IMG/VR virus record: IMGVR_UViG_3300037189_018584 | Span: 1 to 42,339 of that record | Length of the DNA: 42,339 nucleotides | Strand: one strand, 5' to 3' | Source: a virus | Part shown: positions 31,512 to 38,632 of the stretch, one piece after another | How the letters are laid out: each line of letters opens with the position of its first letter | Position numbering within the stretch: position 1 is the first letter of the stretch | Translations under genes and position numbers: made by a program | The notes under the pieces: model-generated | Seen by the model: the letters and a program-made list of their open reading frames with translations, nothing else | Databases searched by the model: none | What the model was told of the DNA's origin: nothing

Positions 31512-33446
31512 ATGGCCGTTGGATCAATTGTAAAGGTAAGCGTATCTGTTTATTCAACATACGTAAATGTTCAATTTGCAAAACCAGCCAATACAACAAA
31601 ATTTGTTGTACAAACAACTGGTGCTTCAGGATTTTATTTAGCACCACAACTTAATACTTTTACATCATCTGCAGCAACAGGCACAGTTTTAACTTATAAA
31701 ATTATTGGGCTTGTTCCTGGAAATAAATATTATCTGAGTGTTACTCCATATAATGGATCACAAATTGGAACTCCAAGACCTTATTATAATAGCACCACAA
31801 ATAATACATTTACAACTACAAAAACAACAACATCTTCAACATCTTCAACAACATATAATTCATACCTACCAATACTTGGAGCATCCTCTACTGGGCCAGT
31901 AAGTACTTCAAGTAAAACGGGAACAACAGCAAATGGCGGTACTAGTAGCAAATCTTCAGCAGCTCCATCAAATACCCCAAATCCCCTAAGCCCTGGTTCT
32001 GTAGAAGGAACACCCCCATATGATTTAAATGCTGCTGGAAGAATAACAGAAAAAAAAGAAAAACTTGATCCAAATACTCCATATTCAATTGACGTAAGAG
32101 CAGTTTCTACAGATGCAAATGGCAAACCAATTTATTCTGCATGGTCAACAAAACTTAATATAATTACTCCAGGATATGCTAGTGACGGAAAAAATTTCCA
32201 ATCTATAAATTCTAATACCGACATCCTTCTTACTGGAGGATCATTATATGCAGGAGAATTTAATGAAAGCACTGGCTCTGTAAATGTTGTAACTGATGAA
32301 ATTGTCGGTACTGGAATTATATTAAATCAAAGTGGTCTTGCAGGTATTAATAATGGAGAAAAACAATTTTATATAGATTCAAGTACAGGTGATGCATATT
32401 TTGCTGGCACTGTTGCTGCAACGATTATTCAAAGCACTAGTTATTCTGGTGTAACAGATGGAACTGCTTTTTCAAGCAATGGAATGGCTATTAATTTAAA
32501 TAATGGATCTATAACATCCGAACAGTTTAGAATTGATACTCAAGGAAATGCATATTTTGGCGGAGATGTTTCTGGTTCATTGTATGGAGTTCAAACACTA
32601 GGAAACTATATATCTGCTACAGCACAAGCTTCTGCAAGCGGTAAAAACACTGTATATTATAGAATAGGAACAACAGCAACATCAAGTAGAGCGCCAGATG
32701 GAAATACTTATTATATTACAGAAGGAAGCGGTACAACTGGACCATCTTCAGGATTTCCAGCAGGACCAATAACTGGACAAATTGCAATTGATGGAGACAC
32801 CTGGTTTGCATACAATGTAAATAAACGTGTAATTGCACAATACACATATAGTGCTTCAAGCGGTGGTTGGATTCAAACAAAAGTTGACGGTTTGGTAATT
32901 GCAAATATTGATGCAGGAGCAATAACATCAGGAACAATTTCTGCTTCAATTGAAATAAGATCTCCAAATATTGTAGGTGGACTTATTATTGGAGGAAAGT
33001 TTCAAACTTCAAATAATTCAGGTCGTATTGAAATAGGAAATACCAACTATCAAGATACAATTGTGTTTAGAAATTACACAGGTTCAACTGGAGCAACTCT
33101 TTCACCATTTTTTGATGATAGCGGTGTTAATGGTTTAATAATACACTCAGGATCAAGCCCAACTACAAATACTCAAGGTGCAACAGATGGTGTTGCTATG
33201 ACGTGGGTAGGAAGAGATTATTGGACAGTTCAGTATAAAAACAATCTTGCATTACTTGATATACAATTTAATACATTGCGAACAAGAAATCACTACGGAG
33301 AAGCAAAAACAAACAACTCAAGCTCACCATCATATGGACCATCAGATGTAAGAATGAGAAATATTGGATATGGAAATACTGGAACAACAAGCCCCGCTAA
33401 CGATACCACATCTGTTGGTAACGGTGACATATATTTGGGATATTAA
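31512..33446 (+). CDS. Long tail fibre/host-specificity-like protein
   Basis: The protein has 644 residues and AAGGAG at 31499-31504 sets the start. Residues 1-~98 form a fibronectin III-like domain (VSVYSTYVNVQFAKPANTTK, VPGNKYYLSVTPYNGSQIG). A Ser/Thr/Pro-rich linker (~98-170) interrupts before a second short FN3-like strand pair (YSIDVRAVSTDANGKPIYSA). From ~215 the pattern TGGSLYAGEFNESTGS, GIILNQSGLAG, EKQFYIDSSTGDAYFAGTVA repeats in the style of central-fibre proteins (lambda J or its relatives), with later copies GSITSEQFRIDTQGNAYFGG. The end is a compact beta domain. Likely role is receptor recognition. Confidence 0.72.
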   Translation: MAVGSIVKVSVSVYSTYVNVQFAKPANTTKFVVQTTGASGFYLAPQLNTFTSSAATGTVLTYKIIGLVPGNKYYLSVTPYNGSQIGTPRPYYNSTTNNTFTTTKTTTSSTSSTTYNSYLPILGASSTGPVSTSSKTGTTANGGTSSKSSAAPSNTPNPLSPGSVEGTPPYDLNAAGRITEKKEKLDPNTPYSIDVRAVSTDANGKPIYSAWSTKLNIITPGYASDGKNFQSINSNTDILLTGGSLYAGEFNESTGSVNVVTDEIVGTGIILNQSGLAGINNGEKQFYIDSSTGDAYFAGTVAATIIQSTSYSGVTDGTAFSSNGMAINLNNGSITSEQFRIDTQGNAYFGGDVSGSLYGVQTLGNYISATAQASASGKNTVYYRIGTTATSSRAPDGNTYYITEGSGTTGPSSGFPAGPITGQIAIDGDTWFAYNVNKRVIAQYTYSASSGGWIQTKVDGLVIANIDAGAITSGTISASIEIRSPNIVGGLIIGGKFQTSNNSGRIEIGNTNYQDTIVFRNYTGSTGATLSPFFDDSGVNGLIIHSGSSPTTNTQGATDGVAMTWVGRDYWTVQYKNNLALLDIQFNTLRTRNHYGEAKTNNSSSPSYGPSDVRMRNIGYGNTGTTSPANDTTSVGNGDIYLGY

Positions 33447-34436
33447 ATGGCTGGATTTGTTTACAACGGTGGCTGGAGAACTTTAAAAAGCATTTATGTT
33501 TATAATGGCGCTTGGCGTTCAGTAAAATCTGGGTGGGTTTATAATGGTGGATGGAGAAGATTTTTTACTGTTGCAACACCTGGTACACCAACAATATCTA
33601 CATCTTCTACTGTAAGCAGAGTTACATGGACTGTATCATTTGGTGCAAATACTACTTCTGTTAAAATTGAATATGGAACATCATTATCTTATGGTACAAC
33701 TGTTTTTCAAGGAACAGATGGTGGATCAACAACTTCTTCTTCATATACATTAAGCAGTAGCAATTCACCTTTATATTGGAGAATAACTCCTTATAATTCA
33801 GAAACAGATGATTATGGAACCGCAGTGACTGGAAGTAAAAAATTTACAATGCCAGCGGTAACACTTGGAACTCCTGTACGAACATCAACTGGATATACTG
33901 TATCAATAACAAATTATAATTCAAATTATACTTTAAATGTTTCTGTTAATAATTCATCCACATTTAGTTATGGGTCTCCAAGTGGAACTAATCTTCCAAT
34001 ATTTGTTTCTATACCAAATGCAAACTCTACAACTTTAACGGCATATTATTCTTTTACAGATTATACTGATGGAGCAAGTGACACAGTTTCTTCTTCAAAA
34101 CTACCACCACATGTTAGCCCAGGAAGACCAACAAATCCAGTTAATAATTATAACGGAGTTACTGGTTCTACTTACAGGTATTCCGCTTCATGGACAGCAC
34201 CAACTACTGGTACTACACCATTTGAATATTTTCTGCAAGTTTTTGGAGCATCATCAGCTGTAAATGGTACAACAGGTTCTGGAGGTAGTTTTGTTGGTCA
34301 ATTTGGACCATTTAGTTCAACAAGCGGATCATATTCATCACTTCAACCCTGGAATTATTTTCAAGTTTATGCAAGAAATAGTGATGGAGATTCGTATTAT
34401 GTGGGGCAAAATTCAGTGTCATCTCTATGGCGATAG
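33447..34436 (+). CDS. Tail surface protein with YNGxWR repeats and fibronectin-like domains
   Basis: The 329-residue protein begins on the base after the previous stop. The N-terminus has three copies of a Y-N-G-x-W-R unit (FVYNGGWRTLKSIY, VYNGAWRSVKSGW, VYNGGWRRFF), each about 15 residues, of the kind that mediate attachment in surface-located phage proteins. Residues ~45-130 and ~235-329 are fibronectin III-like (SRVTWTVSFGANTTSVKIEY, SSNSPLYWRITPYNSETDD; YRYSASWTAPTTGTTPFEYF). A distinct beta domain lies between. The end FQVYARNSDGDSYYVGQNSV closes the last domain. A terminal tail decoration or fibre tip is likely. Confidence 0.66.
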   Translation: MAGFVYNGGWRTLKSIYVYNGAWRSVKSGWVYNGGWRRFFTVATPGTPTISTSSTVSRVTWTVSFGANTTSVKIEYGTSLSYGTTVFQGTDGGSTTSSSYTLSSSNSPLYWRITPYNSETDDYGTAVTGSKKFTMPAVTLGTPVRTSTGYTVSITNYNSNYTLNVSVNNSSTFSYGSPSGTNLPIFVSIPNANSTTLTAYYSFTDYTDGASDTVSSSKLPPHVSPGRPTNPVNNYNGVTGSTYRYSASWTAPTTGTTPFEYFLQVFGASSAVNGTTGSGGSFVGQFGPFSSTSGSYSSLQPWNYFQVYARNSDGDSYYVGQNSVSSLWR

Positions 34437-34445
34437 GAAATAAAA

Positions 34446-34655
34446 ATGGAATTAACAAATAAAGAAAAAATAAATTTATTAAATGTATGGATAGATAATT
34501 TAACATTTCATATTAATGCTTTGCAACAAGGAATTAAAGATAGCCCTAATTCTGATATTGAAGGCAAAACACCTAGGTTAGATGTTTTAAATGATTTAAT
34601 AAATACAAAAACATTTTATAAAAATGTTTTACAAGAGTTGCTGGAATTACCCTAG
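34446..34655 (+). CDS. Small helical protein, paralogue of the next gene
   Basis: The protein has 69 residues and is entirely helical. It starts MELTNKEKINLLNVWIDNL and ends NVLQELLEL. It aligns by eye with the next gene (ELT-KEKI, then a P-x-x-D-I/L-like turn near the middle, then a final amphipathic helix), so the pair probably arose by tandem duplication. Such short helical proteins often follow tail genes in environmental phages; their job is not known. The ATG follows the previous stop after nine bases, with an A-rich leader and no strong ribosome binding site. Confidence 0.65.
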   Translation: MELTNKEKINLLNVWIDNLTFHINALQQGIKDSPNSDIEGKTPRLDVLNDLINTKTFYKNVLQELLELP

Positions 34656-34666
34656 ACTGATATAAT
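34638..34666 (+). promoter_or_regulatory. Promoter upstream of second small helical gene
   Basis: TTGCTG (34638-34643), a 17-base spacer and TATAAT (34661-34666) with an extended TG form a near-canonical promoter overlapping the end of the first small gene. The AAGGAGG site follows at 34671-34677. Confidence 0.65.
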
Positions 34667-34681
34667 AGGAAAGGAGGAACA

Positions 34682-34897
34682 ATGACCGTAGAACTTACAA
34701 AAGAAGAAAAAATTACAATTATTGATACGCATCTTAAAACTATTGCATACAGCAAGTATAATCTAGATTTAAGTTTGATTGAAGAAAATGCAAAAGAAAC
34801 TCCAGATCTAGATATTATAGCAAGACATAATGAAAATATTTCATTATTATCTAGTCAAATTGCTGCACTTGAAGCAGAAAAAAATAATTTAAACTAA
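34682..34897 (+). CDS. Small helical protein, paralogue of the previous gene
   Basis: The 71-residue protein starts with VELTKEEKITIIDTHLK, has ETPDLDIIARHNENI in the middle and ends ALEAEKNNLN. It shares the ELT-KEEKI start and overall helix-turn-helix layout with the upstream 69-residue protein. It has the strong AAGGAGG site at 34671-34677 and its own promoter, so it is probably made at a higher level than its neighbour. The C-terminal half could form a coiled coil. The function is unknown. Confidence 0.68.
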   Translation: MTVELTKEEKITIIDTHLKTIAYSKYNLDLSLIEENAKETPDLDIIARHNENISLLSSQIAALEAEKNNLN

Positions 34898-34911
34898 TAG
34901 AATAGGTAAAA

Positions 34912-35088
34912 ATGGAAAAAGCAGAGTTAATAATTACTGCTCTACAGCAACGTATTGGCGAAATTGTTTCTGATTATGAAACACGCATTGCCGTGCTCAG
35001 AGCTGATTTAACACAATTAATGGATAAAGAGAAAGCTAAGGAAGAATATGCTGAATCTCTTCAAGAAAAAACTAGTCAAAGAAACTAA
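34912..35088 (+). CDS. Small coiled-coil protein, 58 residues
   Basis: ATG 34912 opens an uninterrupted frame of 58 codons ending at TAA 35086-35088. It starts MEKAELIITALQQRIGEIV and continues as one long heptad-patterned helix (YETRIAVLRADLTQLMDKEK). It lies 14 bases after the preceding gene, with AGGTAAAA before it as a modest ribosome binding site. Its last 41 bases overlap the next gene in a different frame. Similar short coiled-coil proteins occur near tail modules of actinophages; a tail or membrane adaptor role is a guess. Confidence 0.7.
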   Translation: MEKAELIITALQQRIGEIVSDYETRIAVLRADLTQLMDKEKAKEEYAESLQEKTSQRN

Positions 35089-35443
35089 AGTAGCGTCATT
35101 TGTACCAAGCGGTTTAATTGGATTAAACGCTGGCTCTTTTTATTATGTAAAGGGAAACAAAAGATTTAAATTTGTTTCAGAAAGAGCTATGAAATCTTGG
35201 TGCCTTCCTGTTTTAAAAATTGATGCTGCTTTTTTAAATCGTTTTATGTCTGGGGGCACCCTAGGATTCAGAGATGGCTCTTTGGTCCAAGACATATCAG
35301 ATGGTAAAATATATCTTATAAGTGATTCAAAAAGAAGACACATTTTAAACCCAGATGTGCTAGAATGGTTTGAAACAGATGTTATTAAGGCTTCACAAAA
35401 AGAAATATTGATACATACAGAAGGAGAACCAATAGATGAGTAA
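35048..35443 (+). CDS. Hypothetical protein with KR-x-I/NP-x-V type beta motif
   Basis: The 131-residue protein starts inside the preceding coiled-coil gene; AAGGAAG at 35038-35044 fixes the ATG. The start is basic (LNLFKKKLVKETK). The later segment DGSLVQDISDGKIYLISDSK followed by KRRHILNPDVLEWF resembles the short beta-hairpin repeats (G-x-L-V...YLI..GKKR.I.NP.V) seen in phage and actinobacterial surface proteins. A virion or cell-wall-associated role is possible. The similarity covers only about 45 residues, so the assignment is tentative. Its end overlaps the next gene by eight bases. Confidence 0.6.
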   Translation: MLNLFKKKLVKETKVASFVPSGLIGLNAGSFYYVKGNKRFKFVSERAMKSWCLPVLKIDAAFLNRFMSGGTLGFRDGSLVQDISDGKIYLISDSKRRHILNPDVLEWFETDVIKASQKEILIHTEGEPIDE

Positions 35444-35849
35444 CAAGATAATTCAATCTGATAATGCTGTAATTGATTACACAACTATTTCTGTAATGAT
35501 TGATACTTTAAACAAACAACAAAAAGCCATTGAAGATTTACAAGCAAACATAAACGGTACTGTAACAACAGTTGACCCTGGTTCAGGAAAAGTAACAGAA
35601 ACAACTGGATCAAAAAAAGCTATTGGTAGTGCTGTTCAGATTAAAGGCAAAACAGTTAAAGTAGATTTTGGTTCAAACTTTACACAAAAACCAAGCTCTT
35701 TAGTTGGAACAGTTTTATCAAATACTGGAACTGCTGCATATGCTTTTGTAAATTCTACAATTACAAGCACTGGAGCCTCATTTACAATAGTAACAAGTTC
35801 AAAAGATTATAAAGGTATGTATCTTTATTGGATGGCATACGGAATTTAA
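35436..35849 (+). CDS. Short fibre-tip-like protein
   Basis: The protein has 137 residues. Residues 10-40 are a coiled coil (YTTISVMIDTLNKQQKAIED), followed by a linker and a compact beta domain (AVQIKGKTVKVDFGSNFTQK, VNSTITSTGASFTIVTSSKD) with an aromatic end (GMYLYWMAYGI). This layout, a short trimerising helix then a receptor-binding-like sandwich, is found in small fibre or baseplate proteins. AGAAGGAGAACC before the ATG is a good ribosome binding site. Its stop overlaps the HNH start (TAATG). It may be the last virion gene of the late region. Confidence 0.62.
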   Translation: MSNKIIQSDNAVIDYTTISVMIDTLNKQQKAIEDLQANINGTVTTVDPGSGKVTETTGSKKAIGSAVQIKGKTVKVDFGSNFTQKPSSLVGTVLSNTGTAAYAFVNSTITSTGASFTIVTSSKDYKGMYLYWMAYGI

Positions 35850-36109
35850 TGTACAAGCCTATCAAGTTTTGGAATAAACAAGATAGTAAAATTAGCAAAG
35901 AGGGTTATGTTTTGGTAAAAGCTCCAGAACATCCTAAAAATTTTAAAGGTTGGTATTACGAACACCGACTTATAATGGAAAAAGAAATTGGTAGAATTTT
36001 GCAAGATTGGGAAACAATTCACCATATAAATGAAAATAAATTAGATAATAGATTAATTAATTTATTTTTATGTTCAAGAATAGAACATAATAAAGCACAC
36101 GTCGCTTGA
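35849..36109 (+). CDS. HNH endonuclease (free-standing homing-type)
   Basis: Start at ATG 35849, overlapping the previous stop (TAATG), gives 86 residues. An earlier frame start at 35828 would lie inside the upstream gene without a ribosome binding site. The core YYEHRLIMEKEIGR, TIHHINENKLDNRLINL and RIEHNKAH (His39, His58-His59, Asn67, His80) is the HNH signature of small phage endonucleases. Such genes cut DNA and spread as selfish elements between phage genes. It is inserted between the virion genes and the metallophosphoesterase. No DNA-binding domain besides the HNH core is present. Confidence 0.9.
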   Translation: MYKPIKFWNKQDSKISKEGYVLVKAPEHPKNFKGWYYEHRLIMEKEIGRILQDWETIHHINENKLDNRLINLFLCSRIEHNKAHVA

Positions 36110-36135
36110 CAAAAAACAATACATTACGCTACAAT
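36106..36135 (+). promoter_or_regulatory. Canonical sigma70-type promoter
   Basis: A perfect TTGACA (36106-36111), an 18-base spacer and TACAAT (36130-36135) make the strongest classical promoter in the window. It overlaps the end of the HNH gene and would drive the metallophosphoesterase, whose ATG follows 25 bases later with AAAGGA in between. Confidence 0.75.
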
Positions 36136-36160
36136 TAACTAAACCTAAACAAAGGACTAT

Positions 36161-36922
36161 ATGACTAATGATTTAAAATGGATGATGGTATCGGATATTC
36201 ATTTCCCTCGCCATGATCCAAGAAAAGTAGAACTATTCATGAATGTTATGAAATGGTTTAAGCCAGATTCTGTTGACTTACTTGGTGATATTGATGATGC
36301 AGATTCAACATCACGATGGGCTGCAGAATATCCTGCAGAATTTTCAATTCCAGTAAGTGATGGTGGTGTTACGGGGACAAGAGATTTTCTTGCAGATCTT
36401 CGTAAAATTGCTGGACCAAAAGCAGATTTACATTTTCATGACGGTAATCACGGCTGGACAAGACATGGTGATTATTTAGCAAAAAAAGCTCCAGCATTTC
36501 TAGAATTCATTACACCAGATTCACTCTATGAATATAAAAAACACGGCATTAACTGGCACGAATATAACGAGCCACCTGTTAAACGCTTTGGTGATATGTA
36601 TGGTCATCATGGTGAGTCTATTTCAAAACACTCTGGAGAATCGGTTCGTAATGACGTAAACAACTGGGGGGTATCCCTAGTTCGTGGACACTCTCATCGC
36701 ATGGGTGCCTATTATCAAACATACAATATTACGGGGCAAGAGCTTCGTGGATATGAAATAGGACATCTTTGTGATGAAACTAAGATGGATTATTCCATTC
36801 AAAAAAACTGGCAGGCGGGTTTTGCAATAGCACATGTTGTTAATGATTATCCGCATATGCAGTTAATTCAAATTACACGAGATTATACTTGTGTAGTTGA
36901 CGGTAAAACATTTACCGCATAA
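36161..36922 (+). CDS. Calcineurin-like metallophosphoesterase
   Basis: The 253-residue protein has the full set of metal-ligand blocks: SDIHFPRHD (Asp12, His14), LLGDIDD (Asp43), HDGNHGW (Asn96, His97), YGHHG (His149) and VRGHSHRMG (His177, His179). These enzymes hydrolyse phosphomonoesters or diesters, such as cyclic nucleotides, DNA ends or nucleotide signals. The substrate is not evident here. Length and motif spacing are normal, so it should be active. It has its own strong promoter and precedes the holin candidate. Possible jobs are nucleotide scavenging, host signal degradation or defence evasion; the sequence does not decide. Confidence 0.88.
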   Translation: MTNDLKWMMVSDIHFPRHDPRKVELFMNVMKWFKPDSVDLLGDIDDADSTSRWAAEYPAEFSIPVSDGGVTGTRDFLADLRKIAGPKADLHFHDGNHGWTRHGDYLAKKAPAFLEFITPDSLYEYKKHGINWHEYNEPPVKRFGDMYGHHGESISKHSGESVRNDVNNWGVSLVRGHSHRMGAYYQTYNITGQELRGYEIGHLCDETKMDYSIQKNWQAGFAIAHVVNDYPHMQLIQITRDYTCVVDGKTFTA

Positions 36923-36943
36923 TATAAATAGGAGAAATAAAAT

Positions 36944-37210
36944 ATGAAGATTAATCAAGCAATGATTGAATCTTATGCACGTAACTTGCTAGGCCAAATT
37001 ATTGGTGCAGCAACAATTGTTTCAGCAGCAACAAACATTTCTATTCAAAATTTTGGTGGACATGAAGTATTGCTAGTTGCAAATTCACTTTGGGCATCAC
37101 TTGTTCCAGTAGTGATTCGTTACGTTAATAAGAAAGATCCAGCATTTGGACTAATCGCAGAAGTAGCTACAGATAAAGTAACAAAAAAGTTAGGTAAAGC
37201 TGCTAAGTAA
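36944..37210 (+). CDS. Holin-like small membrane protein
   Basis: The 88-residue protein has GGAG at 36932-36935 before its ATG. It has one moderately hydrophobic segment at about residues 15-35 (LLGQIIGAATIVSAATNISI) and a second at about 43-60 (VLLVANSLWASLVPVVIRYV), with a charged Lys-rich C-terminus (DKVTKKLGKAAK). This layout is that of small actinophage holins, which make the hole for endolysin release. No endolysin gene is adjacent, so the call depends on topology alone. A structural membrane-associated protein is an alternative. Confidence 0.6.
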   Translation: MKINQAMIESYARNLLGQIIGAATIVSAATNISIQNFGGHEVLLVANSLWASLVPVVIRYVNKKDPAFGLIAEVATDKVTKKLGKAAK

Positions 37211-37230
37211 TTAACAGCCAAAACTAAATA

Positions 37231-37416
37231 ATGTTAACATGTAAAAGATGCAAAGGACGAGTATTTGTTGATAGAGTTTATTCCCAGAACCTTCGGATCG
37301 AATTGTATTGCATCATGTGTGGGAAAAGATGGATGATCAGAAAAGATAATAGGTTCGCATCATGGGCAACAAAACAAGAAGAGATACTTCATCACGCCTA
37401 CGGTATTTTTACTTAA
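37231..37416 (+). CDS. Zinc-ribbon protein
   Basis: The 61-residue protein has two CxxC pairs, CKRC at 4-7 and CIMC at 27-30, the arrangement of a four-Cys zinc ribbon. The tail KRWMIRKDNRFASWATK is basic and may bind nucleic acid. Its last 55 bases overlap the start of the next gene in another frame. Such small zinc ribbons in phage early regions usually act in regulation of transcription or replication, but no specific role can be read. No ribosome binding site is obvious before the ATG. Confidence 0.7.
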   Translation: MLTCKRCKGRVFVDRVYSQNLRIELYCIMCGKRWMIRKDNRFASWATKQEEILHHAYGIFT

Positions 37417-37877
37417 ACGGTAAATTACATAAGGCTATACGTCGTTCCCGACCCGAAGACCTAATTATTGCTTGGGATTATCAATTGGAGAAGCGTGTTG
37501 CTTATAATTTAACAGATGTTATTAAAAATAAACAACACGCCTATCCAATTAAAGAAGTTGTTAAAATAATTGGAAAGCATGAAGATACAATTAAGTTACA
37601 TTTGTATAGAGGAGATTTAAAATTTCCACAAAGAATTTATTCTTTAAATGGAAATAGAACTCCAGGAAAATATTTTTGGAGCGAAGATGATATCAGACAG
37701 ATGCATGATTTTTTTAAAACAGTACACAGGGGTAGGCCAAGAAACGATGGCGGTATAACTCCAGGGGATATGCCCAGTAGAGCAGAATTAGAAGCAATGA
37801 TTAAGCAAGAAAACATTTTGTATATTAAAAATAATGATGGGGATTTTGTCCCAGTTTGGAAACAACCTGAATGGTAA
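37362..37877 (+). CDS. Putative DNA-binding (MerR/excisionase-like HTH) regulatory protein
   Basis: The 171-residue protein is basic at the N-terminus (GNKTRRDTSSRLRYFYLNGK). Residues ~65-115 contain YPIKEVVKIIGKHEDTIKLH then FWSEDDIRQMHDFFKTVHRG, the helix-turn-helix plus wing layout of MerR or excisionase-like proteins (two helices, a beta hairpin with aromatic ends, and a further helix beginning SEDDI). GRPRNDGG after it is a minor-groove (AT-hook-like) element. It overlaps the zinc-ribbon gene by 55 bases. A role in early gene control is inferred. Confidence 0.68.
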   Translation: MGNKTRRDTSSRLRYFYLNGKLHKAIRRSRPEDLIIAWDYQLEKRVAYNLTDVIKNKQHAYPIKEVVKIIGKHEDTIKLHLYRGDLKFPQRIYSLNGNRTPGKYFWSEDDIRQMHDFFKTVHRGRPRNDGGITPGDMPSRAELEAMIKQENILYIKNNDGDFVPVWKQPEW

Positions 37878-38101
37878 ATGAAAAATTAAGTAAAGAAGCA
37901 AAGCACACACTAGATCAATCATTAAAAGTTTTAGAGTATGCTATGGAGTTAGCTTTACAAAAAGATGACCTAGATGCTATGATAGCAATATCAGATAGAT
38001 TAATGATGTTGTACCAACATTTAGCGGATAAGAACCCTAGAAAATTTAAGCCAGGTTTTGCATTAATTGAAAAGGAAGAAAAAAATGAGCAGCCAGAGTA
38101 A
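37871..38101 (+). CDS. Small helical hypothetical protein
   Basis: The 76-residue protein starts in the last codons of the preceding gene. It is helical throughout: SKEAKHTLDQSLKVLEYAME, then DLDAMIAISDRLMMLYQHLA, with a short basic segment and an acidic tail. The pattern is of two amphipathic helices, often found in small dimeric phage proteins. It lies in the replication operon between the HTH protein and the helicase. No function is assigned. Its end overlaps the next gene by 17 bases. Confidence 0.6.
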   Translation: MVNEKLSKEAKHTLDQSLKVLEYAMELALQKDDLDAMIAISDRLMMLYQHLADKNPRKFKPGFALIEKEEKNEQPE

Positions 38102-38303
38102 TATAAAGGTTGACTTACAATTTACTCGCAATTTAGGCAATTATGAAAGCCTTAAGGTTGGTATTGGAATTGAAGATTTTCAACGTGCTGGAGAAACTAT
38201 TGATGAAGCAACTAATCGGGTTTATGCTTTTGTTGAAAAAAAATTAATGGAAAAAGTTTCTGAAATAGAAGAAGAATTAAAAAGTAATAAGGGAAGCAAA
38301 TGA
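38085..38303 (+). CDS. Conserved small protein of the replication operon
   Basis: I place the start at ATG 38085 (72 residues) because AAAGGAAG at 38071-38078 precedes it; an upstream in-frame start at 38067 lies inside that site. The core VDLQFTRNLGNYESLKVGIG, then EDFQRAGETIDEATNRVYAF, is a beta-beta-beta-alpha pattern that I recall from several phage early proteins, without a known role. The C-terminal helix is Lys/Glu-rich. The gene overlaps its neighbours on both sides. Confidence 0.65.
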   Translation: MSSQSNIKVDLQFTRNLGNYESLKVGIGIEDFQRAGETIDEATNRVYAFVEKKLMEKVSEIEEELKSNKGSK

Positions 38304-38632
38304 CAAAAGATGAAGCAAAACTTGCCTACGGTTTAGTTTCACTTTATTGTACTATGTATAAAGAAAAATATGGAAAAGCTCCAGTTGTTAATAAGTACAG
38401 AGAAAAGTGGGCAATGCAAGATGTCATAGATAGTGTTGGTTATGACAGAGCAAAAGTATTACTTGAGTATTATTTTAAAGTAACAAATAGAGGACATGCC
38501 ATATCTTGGTTTTTTTATAATTTTGAAAAATTAGATATAACATTGCAGCAAGCAGAAGAAGATAAAACAAGAAGAGAATTAATTAGAAGCAAGACTAGAG
38601 CTATGGTTGAAGAAAGAGACAATGAACACTGA
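38300..38632 (+). CDS. Hypothetical protein upstream of helicase (possible loader)
   Basis: The 110-residue protein starts at ATGA overlapping the previous stop and ends within the helicase gene. It is helical: KDEAKLAYGLVSLYCTMYKE, KWAMQDVIDSVGYDRAKVLL, and HAISWFFYNFEKLDITLQQA before a charged tail. In several phages a small helical protein just before a DnaB-type helicase acts as helicase loader or single-strand-binding partner. That role is plausible by position only, since no signature motif is seen. The strong coupling with the helicase supports a joint role. Confidence 0.6.
   Translation: MTKDEAKLAYGLVSLYCTMYKEKYGKAPVVNKYREKWAMQDVIDSVGYDRAKVLLEYYFKVTNRGHAISWFFYNFEKLDITLQQAEEDKTRRELIRSKTRAMVEERDNEH

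Noticed and set aside
31784-32125. 113-residue reverse-strand frame opposite the Ser/Thr-rich linker
   Set aside because: Antisense of Ser/Thr/Pro codons lacks stops by composition. It has no ribosome binding site and lies in a + strand operon.
34651-34669. CCTA...TAGG inverted repeat at the promoter before the 71-residue gene
   Set aside because: Four base pairs with an 11-base loop are expected by chance.
35828-35848. Longer start for the HNH gene
   Set aside because: The seven extra residues lie wholly inside the upstream gene and no ribosome binding site precedes them, while ATG 35849 forms a TAATG junction.
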